Source of the DNA: Echinococcus granulosus | Taxonomy: Eukaryota; Platyhelminthes; Cestoda; Cyclophyllidea; Taeniidae | Length of the DNA: 64,000 bases | Assembly (NCBI RefSeq): GCF_000524195.1 | Contig: NW_020170484.1 | Span: 143,489 to 207,488, forward strand | Direction: 5' to 3' | Shown here: positions 47,420 to 58,524 of the stretch, in pieces | Layout of the letters: each line of letters begins with the position of its first letter | Numbering within the stretch: position 1 is the stretch's first letter | Translations under genes and position numbers: made by a program | The notes under the pieces: generated by a model | Seen by the model: only the letters and a program-made list of their open reading frames with translations | Told to the model about the DNA's origin: nothing | Databases searched by the model: none

Positions 47420-50400
47420 TTAACTTGTCAAGCCAACATACTTCAACTCGGAAGGCGAGGTGCAGATGACCAGAGCACTAGGTCCCTCATCCGATGATGC
47501 AGAGTTGTTTGTAGTCACAGTATTGGTGGTGGTGATGGCGGTGGCGGTGCTGGAAATCATAGTGGTCACCGCAGCACCATTCCCGTTGATCTGTGAGATG
47601 GAGACTGTTGTCGATGCCTTGATTGGAGTGTTGATGGAGGTAGTGGTGGAAACGGGTGTGGAGGCTATCGCACCGACACCAGCACTACCCGCTTGTGCCG
47701 TGACAACAGCACTCGTGGTCACAGTGATTGGTGCCTGAGCGATCAGCGGTGCTGAGACTGAGTAGAGCAGCGGCCGCAACTCCTTGCCGCCGACGGTGGC
47801 ATTGGATGTGGAAGTAACAGGTGCGGAGACAGGGGTGGGAGTGGAGACTGGGGTAGTAGTGGTGTTGGGCCGTGGAAGGATCTTTTGAAGGGGAGCTAAA
47901 AATGTGGCGAAATTGAAGGTAGACTAAATAAACATTAATTCTTACATGATGACCCCAATGTAAACCTCGGATTAACTGGACGCACAAACTCAATAAAAAA
48001 AAGTAGTCACATAACCAAGACCAAAATTTAAATGAAGTTTTTAATTAATCGAAGACGTCCAGTGCATCGAGAGCTTCAGATTAAGACATTTAAATCCTAC
48101 CGTACTCATGTTTGCTGTGAAATTGGACATAATAGAGAAAAGAGGGTGAATGATCATATCTGTCGGTGGTGTTTCCTTTTGAAGCAGGAAGCCACCTCAA
48201 TACGTGTTTTACCAAAGGAATTCTCCTTCACACGGAAACAAGATAACCGTAGCAGATAATGTGTCAACCTTATTTCACAGGCCCCTAACGCCTTCTAGGC
48301 CAAATCTCAATGATATTACAAAGATGATGATTGCAAAAGGCAATCAAATGGTCATATCCAATAAATGAAACACAAATGCCCAAATTACCAGGTCGAATAG
48401 TGGGCACCACCCGCTGAATGAGATGTTGCTGCGATTGCTGTTGCTGTGATTGCGGTTGATACGACGGTTGCTGATGTTGGTTACTCACAGAAGACACCAC
48501 AGACAGTGGAGTAGGCCGGGGCTGCACACTGATATAGGTCGATGGCGAAGCGCTGGCTTGCAACAACCGCGACTTCGCCAACATGCTGCCCAGACTTGAG
48601 GGAATGAGAGTGGTGGTGGCTGGAGAGGAACAGGAGGGGTTGATCAAGGCCGCAGTCATCACCGGTGCCTCATCCGAGGCTGTCACCCCGTCTATACCAC
48701 CACCGCCGGCGACAAGCGTTGGGTGAGCAGATGTCAGTGGATTTGGCTGTTGGGTAGCTGTCGGTGTTGGCTGTGTTGTGGCATTCACCGTGGAAGTTGT
48801 GGACTCCTTTGGAGGTTTAACTGCCAGTGGTGGGAGAGCAACACGTTTACGAAGAAGAATGGGAGTACTAACAGAGGCGGTGGCTGTGGCGGAAGTCGTT
48901 TTGCGCGGAAGGAGACGACGATTTCGTGGAGCAGGAGACGCTGTTGACTGGCTCGGTTGAGACGGTGGTGGCGGTGGTGGAGGAAGGGACGGTGGGATCT
49001 CCTGAACACTTCCACCGCCACTATTATTACTGCTTATGGAATTGTTACTACTGATGTTGTTGATGGCTTCAGCAGAGGCCTGGTTAATTGACAGGCGTGC
49101 CAAAGTGAGAAGATCAGCATTGGCGGAGGCGAAAGAACTTAAATCGGAATTGGAGTCTAATTCTGGTCCAGGCGAGGTCACCATGGAGGCTCCCTGAACA
49201 AATGGATAGCCCATTGGGGTGGTAGGTGGCTGTTCAACTTTTGTCACCACATTGGCCGCTAGAAAAACAGTAAAAAAAACTTTAATGTATTTAATTCCAA
49301 CGTCTTTGGATGTTTTTCAAAATGACAAGTTTTACTGAAATTACTGAATTCTGGCCTCAACATACTCTCTGTCAAACTGTAGTTTGGCAACCCTATGGCC
49401 TCAGTAGTCAATAAAGTGACCAAATCTTAAAAGATCCTACCAGCGTTAAATTCCCCTTCTTTTGCCAGAAAGTTAACCAAAACAAATCAGGAGATCGGAG
49501 GTTTCAGATCTGTCACGGCTATATTACACGAGCAGGTGTCGAAATTTGGTGTCAAGGTCAAGCTCCCACGACCTTTTATCATGATTTACACACACACACG
49601 GATTGAAAATAAGTTGAAAAAAAAGTGCGGAAAGGAAAGCGACATTTGAGTTTTGAGCTTTTAAAACACAGTGAACCCCTGGAGGCAAAAGGGGGCGGGG
49701 GAAGGGGTGAAAAATGCGTGCCAAAACATGTCAGAGTACAACCACGAAAAGATGGAGGAGGGGGTGAAAAGTAGGTCATGAGGTGAAAGGAGAGAACAAC
49801 ATCAAACATGTAAAATTATCGTTACTTTGGTCTCCATTACGGAACAACTTGGAAACAAAAATGGTACCGCAATCATGGACTGCACTACTAATGCTCCCAA
49901 TGCTAGCATAAAAAGAAGTGATTTGTGTGGAATTTCGGTTTTGTGGGAGAGATGAAGGCTTGTTAGTCCAACCGCGAAGGGACTGAATGAATGCTCACTT
50001 GAACGAAGTGACCTTATTGACAGCTGAACTGCCCATCAGCGACTAAGGAAGTGGAAATCGTTAAAGTCCTTAGCAAACGCCAATTCATGTACATAATGAA
50101 AGGGCAGAACCAAAAACTCGGATTATAATTCTGCATACAAGGCAGACGGTTTAAAGTGGTGGAAACGCCCTCATATATGGTGACAAATATTCTGCTTCAT
50201 AAAAGCAATAAAAAGAGTTTAAGCAGCAGAATTTGATAATGAGACCTGAACGGAATGCTCTGATAATCTCTGATTTATGCAAAAAAAATGAACAAAGATG
50301 GCTTTCACTGTCTAGGAGAGTAAATTACTCACCACAAGTGCTGCTAGGCTGTACAGTAGCGGCTTGTACGGAAGGTAGAGTGGACAACAAGGTATTAGCC

Positions 50401-53400
50401 GTCGAGGAGACTACAGCAGGAGTCCAAGTAACCGAGGTGGAGCCCTGGGCCACCACTGGGGAGGACTGGTGAGACTTCACGGCGGCTGAGGCGGATTGAA
50501 TGAGCTGCTTCAGTGTCGCTATGGCAGCTGCTGCACTGGACGACTGTGGTTGTAGTGAAGAGGTCAATGTGTTTGCCTGGTTAGCGTCTGATGGAGACGA
50601 TTGGGCAGTTGATGAGGAGGTAATTAACACTTGCAGAAGAGGGGAGGATTGAGAGAACATCGTCATTTAAAGGCCGTAGTTTAAAGTGTCAATCAGAAGC
50701 ATTTGTAAGACGAATATATTAATACTGTACGCATAAACAAGAGCAGCTTATTGCGCTTTGGCAACACAGCCTCTGTGTGAGGGCATCGCAATATTGCTAC
50801 TACCTATTTTCCATCGTCTTTCAAGAAAGCATAACTTTCATTTATCACAAAGGCTGAGGACAAGCTCGTGCATACTCGTAGAATTAATGACAACAGAAAG
50901 AGGGATAGTGGAGCTGAGAGCAAATGAGAACTCCCGTCGGCGGGATATACTAGACTAGATGGGAGAGCTTGACTTCTAAATGCCCTAATCTGCACGTGTA
51001 CCAGTGTCAATTTCACAACTACTCAAATTGGCAAGTAGCATGGTGCCGCTGCTTAGCGTAATTTACTCAAACGGATTTCATGCACAGGTCGTCGTTACTT
51101 TATTTACCTCCAATACAAAAAATCACAATGGATATCCCAGATACCAAGTGGCTACTTTGCCCCCACTCAGAATAGTGGAATAAGATCCATAATTTATGAA
51201 CTAAGAGGTGAAAAAAGAGCAATTCAAAGGCAACTGTGATTAAGCGATGGCAAAGCCACCGATCGCGTTGGGCTCTTTACGCATTAGATACCGCGCGACC
51301 CACACACAGCCATACACGCTCTTCTGCCAATGGGAGGAAGGGATAAGCAGTAGACCAATCACAGCAGCCGTTGCAACAACTGCTGGCATCAGATACCACG
51401 ACCAATGGAAGAGCGGTGCAGAAATACGCGCACATACGCATGCACATATGTAAAGCGTTGACAAATACCAACCTACTGATTTGCCTACTTACTAACGCGC
51501 GGCTAATTCAAACCGACCTGGAAGGGGTTTAGCCGAATTGGAGGCGGTACATATGCCACCAGTGGGAGCTATAAGAATGGGCTGTTCGGAGGCGGTTGTG
51601 GCGGTGGCGACAGGAGAGGTGACGCTGCTAGCGGTGGTGGGAGGGGTGGAGGAAAGAAGCAGGGTCGGTGTCCCCCCAGTTGACAACTGACCCGCAACAG
51701 CTGCCAGTGCAGCAAACACCGGCTGAGGAGCTGTAGAACAGGCAGCAGCGGTGTTGACAGTACTATTAACGGGACGTTGTGACACTGGGGAGATTTGGAT
51801 GAAATGACCCGCGGTAGAAGGCATTCGAAGACCTAGACTGTCCGTTGTAACGCGCGCAACTTTAGTCGAATCCACGTCTAAACAGATATAGAAATTAAAA
51901 TTGTAGGCTTGTTTTTTTTTACCTATGATTTAGGCGAGCGTGTTGATAGTGGCAGCCTCCACATCGTAAATTGATTGGTTGATTTGAGGTCACATCTATG
52001 TCTTTGTGATTGGATGCCATTGTGTGCCATCGAACTAAACAAGGCGGCAAATCACGCGATGTAAAAAAAAAAACGCACTAATCGACGTGATATACTACTG
52101 AGTTTGAACAAATTTACAACGATTACCACCTTCCCCACTTTTACATAAAACTAGTCAGCAACTATTCCCACCTCCCGCTTGACTTAGTTTGGCTTTGGCC
52201 TATGGGTGCTACAGCCATGCTTATGCGTATTTCAGTCTCAGCCGAAAGGGAAGCACATGGAAGGAGGGGAAGAGAGCCAAATTTGAACGGATATGAGATA
52301 AAGGTTTCCAATTCGCACGCATAAAAATTAGGGTTAAGGCTGAATTTCGGCTAAATGATTATAGACCTCGTAGCATTTAGACCTTTTGACCTACCAACAA
52401 GCACACACGCACGCAGCACCCACGCCTGCACATAAACGCATAATGCCCATGGGTTTCCCTTGGCAGTAAACAAACGTGACTTGCTAACAGAGAGCGCCGG
52501 ATGAGAGGCTCAACTGATTGGCCAACTGTCCCAGCAACCAGCCAATCAATGACGCGGTGAAGCGTCCAGTCAATTGGTTGTCATGCCGAATTTGCGAGGA
52601 AGTGATAAGATTCATATACTTGAACATTCCTGATGGCATATTTGAGGGACATGTTTTTCCTAATAAGACGCCCAAATGCATATTCTTTAATGGTGGAATA
52701 GATGCTAGATAGATGTTAGGCAAACTAGCTGGTGTTATTAAATTAATAGCATCAAAGGTTTTCGAGAAATAGAAGTATGTGCACCTAGCTTGACCCTGAA
52801 GGGCAGAAACTGGGTCAAGTCATGCAATTTAATTACTTACTCAAGTGCTACGTGACTCGTGCGAGTAGGGCGTCAATAAGGCAAGTAAGTGTCGCTATCG
52901 CCAACCCAAATTCCGTAACGAATGTGATACAACAACAATGCCCATTCCCATTTAAAACCAATAAGTTTAGCAACCTACGACTCCTAAATTGCTAGATAAT
53001 CTCATATGTAATGAAAAACACTGCTAGCAAAAACTGCTAGGCCCTGTCGATAGAAGGGTTAATAAGAAAAGACAACTTCGGCGTTAATTGGTTGTCTGTA
53101 GACCAATCAGAAGGCAAATCGGTGTCACCACGATGGCAAGCCTCAGGCAGGGGCCAATGACACACGTGTTGAGCAACACACACATACGTGCGCACCAGCG
53201 AGTGCGCAGTTTAGTTGTGCACGCATAACACGCACTCTTCACATTGGCTCTGAGGCGAGGTGGTAGACGAAGCTACAGACGACAAACACCACCATCACTC
53301 TCATGGCTGGAAAAATTAATCAAACTGATAAGACCGTGAAACAAACGTTTTGGATCCTTGGCTAAGTGGAAATCTTCTTCGTCAGACACAACGGTTGGGG

Positions 53401-56400
53401 AATGAAAGTTAAAATCCACAGTAAGGTTAATTTGAGCATTAGAAAGAAGCATACAGAGATCATAAACGATTGTCGAAAAGCAGACAATCCATTTATGAGC
53501 TGAAAAGTTGTGGATCTAGGGTGCTACCTGGTAAGTGAAGTCGTGTGTTGTAAGAGATGAGTGGAGGATACATTTCAGTTGCAAATGCAGGCAAGTCAGT
53601 AATGATTTGGTCGCCGTATGAAGTCAAAAAAGTAACACCTCAGAAAAAGGTGTACATCAGACAAGAATGATTGCAGAAAAAAAGTTGAACTACCTTTCGA
53701 AGCTCGAGAAAGGCATGGCTCCACACTTTTTAATCGGAGCATGAATGACAACTTGAGGCAGGGAAAAGGAAAATGTATAATTATCATGGTGTACCTATGA
53801 GTTGGGAATATTTTTGCCAGAGCAGCAGACAGAAGTAAAGTCTAACAATGCATAATATCAAACGGCTTAGTAAAAATGCAGGAGATTAGGAGAGAACATA
53901 ATGGCATATTTGATGCGAATTGACACACTATGTGACATCAATCAACACACATGGGTAAAATGGTCTAAGTGGGCCAATTTCAAAGCAACAAAGACCTATT
54001 TTTAAGTGACAATCATGAAGTAAGATAGACTTTGAGACTGGGAGAAAACAAAACAAAGCTAGAGTACAGCAATATACCGGTGAAATAAATGAAGAAAATA
54101 ATGACCTAGCTCAAAAAGTGAGCAATTTGCAAATTGCACTTCCACAAATGCTGAACGCTTTAGGCTAGAAGTTCACATTGGCAGAAGTACACAGTATTAC
54201 AATTTTATACCGGATTGTTGGAGCTACTCCACGATATGCATGCAGCGAGAGTTGTATGCGTCACAGAAATCCGACCATCAAGCGGCCAGTCAGTCAGTTA
54301 ATCTCAGAAATAAAGCAGGGTCGAGTTCAGAATCTTAAAAAGTCATGTATTTTCATTGTTGCTATTAGTGATAACCATAGAAGTTTAGGAAAAGTAGAAT
54401 TACAAAATCTGTCTTACTAAAGTCTAATCAGTCTAGATAGGTAAATCAGGATCTTGGTAAGCCAATAAACAGTTGTAAACAATTTTTAAAACCGTTTTAA
54501 AAAATTTAGCTAAACATCTGGAGCATAGGTAAGGTGATCGCAGAGGAGGTACTTGTTTCTCAGATGAGTACATAGCCCAGTTGAGTTTGAGCAAACCAAG
54601 GCCTAGCCACTTACAACGTTCCAAGGGAGATGAAAACGAACCTCCGTAAGGTCAGGTCACGAAATGGAGGGATAAGCACGGGTCAATCTGCCACTTACTC
54701 ACGCCTATCCTCCAGCTCAAAAAGACAACTACCTGAAGCCGGCTTGTCATTTCCCACTTTTTGAAAGCAAAATAAAAAACTATTGAAAACTTCAAATTAT
54801 AATCGCAAAAGAGAGAAGACCAAAAACAAGTGAGAAGAAACTGAATGTAGCATCAGGCGACAAACAGGTGAATGGATGCACCTGCTGCAGCGGTAAAAAC
54901 CCAAATTGGAGGCCCATTCCAGGAAGACCTGACGAGTGAGTAGAGAAATGATCATTTTTATTTTCGACGCCTTACTATCTTACTATTCAGCCTGTGGTAA
55001 ACGTTATCGCCATTTGTGTTTGTAAGCCTTTAAATTTGATGAGAAAACAAATAAAGTACTCGCAATACGATGTACAGAGGGAATGTGCCATGACGACGAG
55101 ACGAGAATGCTGGTTGTTGAATAGACACTCACATACATACACACACGTATTAGGGGATTAGGTGAACTAGAAAATTGAACGCATGCATGTCATTGGTACA
55201 TGCGCGTAGCAATGACAGCGCCAATTGGCTGGAGCGAACTCGAGGCGTGTGATTGGTGGCGCCTCGAAATTGTGAAACCAGCAAATGATAGAGAGAAGGA
55301 GAGAGCGATAGAAACCAAGCACCCTAACTTTTCGTTCGAGATCAAGCTCAATTTACCCAAGCTTCAGAATGAGTACATGGCTGTAGGCATAAGGAAATTT
55401 GATGTCACCCAGGTGAATGAGAATTGAGCAAATTTCCTCACGCCAAGTGATTGAAAACAACAGTTTCCACATTGAATAAGCAGTCCTTCCATATCTCCAG
55501 TAAATTAGCTCGTCTAGTGAGTAATGACAAATTAGAAAACATCCTCCAGTATTTTACTATAAATAACATGAAGAATGAAAACTTTATGAAAAATCCGCTC
55601 GAACGCAACTTAGTGCACTGACAAAAGACTACGAATGCTGGTTGATCAAAACCAATGAATGCGATTACAAGGCTAAGGTGAAAGGTGACTTACCGGCACG
55701 CATTTCTGTTGCAGTAGAATTAGGCACTAGAGGGAGAATAGGGCAATATTGACTGTCTGAGCTAGGCTGTTGGATCATACAACTCGCCTCCTTCTTTAGA
55801 AGATTATTTTCCTCCTTCTTTTGCGTGGCCTTATCGCCAGTTACAACGTCCAAAACGATGGTACAAAAGTAGATGAACTCAGCCTGAAGAAGAAGTTAAG
55901 AACAATACCAAGACAGGTAACGTTACCTGTTTCAGAGTTTGTCCATGATAGCGTGCCGCATGCTCTGAGAGTAGAGTCAGATCGGAACTGGTAGTGTGTG
56001 AACTGAAACGTGTTTTAAGACAAATAGGGCAAGTATAAATTTTCATTGATGAAAAGGTGTCATTTTCATGATAAATTCGTAAGTGTGATACAAGTTCAAT
56101 GGGATTGGAAAACTTTTTGCGACAATTTGCCAAGGGACAAATCACAATACACTTTCCCGGACGAAGATGATCGTCAACAGAAATAAGAGAGGGAAAGCTA
56201 ATTGGAATGTCAAGGTCATCATCCTCATCCACAGCCGGCATTGGCTCGAGCTGAGGTGGTTCTTGGTGTGTTGGACTCAAACTGGTGTCCCTTTGAGGAC
56301 TTTTTGCACCATTGGCAGAACTTGCACTAGAGGGCTTATGACGTTTTGCCACTGGTGCAGACTTCAGGTCCTTCGTGCGTGGTCTACCACGAGTTCGTTT

Positions 56401-56511
56401 AATCCCTGTCTTTGCTTTCTCATCCTTAGTCACACGACCCATGTTTCTATTCGGTGTATTTGGAGCCCTTGAAACGGACATAGAGTGTTTACCTTTTGTC
56501 AACGATTTGCG
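47420..56511 (-). CDS. AT-hook, C2H2 zinc-finger and Ser/Thr/Gln-rich protein, unrecognised
   Basis: Six exons, in transcript order, keep phase: 56511-55927, 55883-55694, 51877-51518, 50629-50333, 49258-48389 and 47895-47420. They give 925 residues from the first recovered exon. That exon opens after a CTTCAG acceptor without a good ATG, so 5' exons are probably missing. It contains an AT-hook-like KRTRGRPRTKD (about 38-48), an acidic linker, and two C2H2 fingers: C-x4-C-x12-H-x4-H (CPLANCRKKF...HLRIYH) and C-x2-C-x19-H-x4-H (CPICLKTRF...HAARYH). The remaining 700 residues are low complexity: Ala/Ser/Thr tracts, a Pro8 run, NNISSNNSISSNNSGGG and a Gln-rich QSQQQQSQQ. This looks like a transcription or chromatin factor. 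I could not name the family. The GTCGGT donor at 51518 is weak. Confidence 0.72.
52000..55693. other. Large intron of the zinc-finger gene
   Basis: This is most of the 3.8 kb intron between exons ending at 55694 and starting at 51877. It holds CA-rich microsatellite patches near 52402, 53170 and 55130, and several CCAATCA/TTGATTGG-type octamers. No exon is supported. Confidence 0.4.
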
Positions 56512-58524
56512 CTGAAGGAAGAGTTAAATAAGACAAAAAAATAAATTACGAGAGAATACTGTGGTTTCTTCAAGTTCCTCATCAGCTTCCAAACCGCACG
56601 ACAACGCGACTAAGGCCAAATGACCCAACAATTACTACTAATGGGATAGGACAAAATTAATTGGTTGAACTGCTAACCAATAGCACAACAGCAACAACCA
56701 AAGGCCATAAACCAATTATTTCGGAGCAAACAAGTTGAAATTACCGTGATGAAAGAATAAAACAAATTAAGAATAAAATTAAAAAATTTAATTTTGTTGA
56801 AAAAAATTTTATTTTTAAATATTTTTAATCGCAATCTTAATGACAATTATTAAAAAATGCCTAATTTTAGGAGTTTGCGAAATCATATGCCGATCTGCTA
56901 ATCAAATGAAGTTATGGCAGTCTTTTAATGCTTTTTATCCATGATTTTAGCTTGACAAAAACATTCTTGATACGGAAGCTGGGCTCTACTGCCTAGCACT
57001 TTTTTTAAATATTCGAAAAATGTGCCACGGCTAATTAGGTGGTTTGTGTTTTCGACACTGCTGGACATCAAGGGTGGACTAAAGCACAAGTTTCTTTATT
57101 TACAATAAATGTGAAGCTATGTGTTTCCACTCTTTATGTGTTTCATCGTCTTTGCTCTTAAATAATCCGAAATGTCAATTCATGGTCCGTTTATGTTGGA
57201 ATCGAGGTTCCTGACGCAACTTGATAAAGCTGAGAAGTAACAATCGGTGTAATTGGTTGCTTTATCACTATAGATAACTGAGACAGATAAGGTGACTTAG
57301 AATGTCCATGCTCCTCAGGCCTCCATTTACTTTGCAATGTGTTATGTATAGTAATGTGAATTTCCTGTGAAGAAATGATAGCAGCGGCAGCAGTGGAGCA
57401 AATAAAATAGCCATAACTTTAATTTAATAGTATCCTGAGGGCACTGCTATCAAAATAATTGCCTCCCTTATGGAAGCGTTTCGAATACGAACACACACTC
57501 TCATTCACTCCTACTCTTCTAGTAAATGAATATGTCAAACCACGTGTGACATCATGGTATCTAACACATGTCCTACTCCCAATATGACGTCTTCTCCAGA
57601 CAGCATGAGTACCTACAAATAAAAAACACATTTTGAATAAATGTGAAGGGGTAGATAGCACGTGGGCACGATAGATAATAATTAGGGTGTGGACTTATTA
57701 CCTATCAAATGACACTAAAAGCCCCATCTGCCAAAGTATGCACATCTAACCGGAGAAAGTGGCTGTCTCCTTGATTACCTGCCATATGAGTAAGAAAAAG
57801 GTTGCGATGTCACGCTTGCTACGTAATTTTTGACTTTGCGACAACACATCACCAAGTCTTCATTTTGGAATTTGATGAAGGAACTGTGGCTGCCAAAAGG
57901 TGGTTAGGTACCAAGTCCATTAAGTTAACCCAGTAAAGACCAAATGAACAATCTGGAGTTCAAACTGTCGCCTGAGTAGTCAAATACGGACCAGATAGGC
58001 AAAACCCGAGTCACAGTATTTGCGTTATTCATCGTAAACGTAAAACCTATGGTAACTAGAGTAAGTGGAGGATGAGGACAACCGTCACGACGCCCAGCCC
58101 CGCCGAGGCGTCATGCACAAAAAGCTTTGAAAAGCCACTACACTCCAGAACCTTTAAACCTTACATTTAACGAGTTAACCGGTCATGCATGAGTGTGATT
58201 AGATGGAGCCGAATCCCTTGACACAAAGACACTTTATAAAAAACTTGACCGGTTTTATAGCCCCTCGGCTCAGCCTCTCCCCCCACCAAACGTTAGCACA
58301 ATAAATATGCAATAAGGCAGAGCTGCTTCCGATTTACGAATATCGAACAAGGGAAGAGATCTTTACGCCTCCTTTAAAAATAAAATAGAAAGAAAAGTTC
58401 TGGACAGCATCACGTCGAGTGAAGTCGAGCCAGGATCCGGCAGTACTTAAGTTTTCCACGTCACACACTGAAACACCTGAAGAGAAGAAAGGTAGAGGAG
58501 GGAGGGGGGGGGGGAAAGTGGTCT
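56512..58524. other. Upstream of the zinc-finger gene
   Basis: An extremely AT-rich stretch at about 56750-56840 (runs of A and T) precedes ordinary sequence. It should contain missing 5' exons or the promoter of the zinc-finger gene, and the LPCAT3 3' UTR near 58500. A G homopolymer of 11 lies at 58504-58514. No exon was identified. Confidence 0.35.

Noticed and set aside
48723..48960. Plus-strand ORFs of 60-74 codons across the zinc-finger gene
   Set aside because: They are antisense shadows of the Ser/Thr/Pro-rich exon 48389-49258, whose phase and splice sites are consistent.
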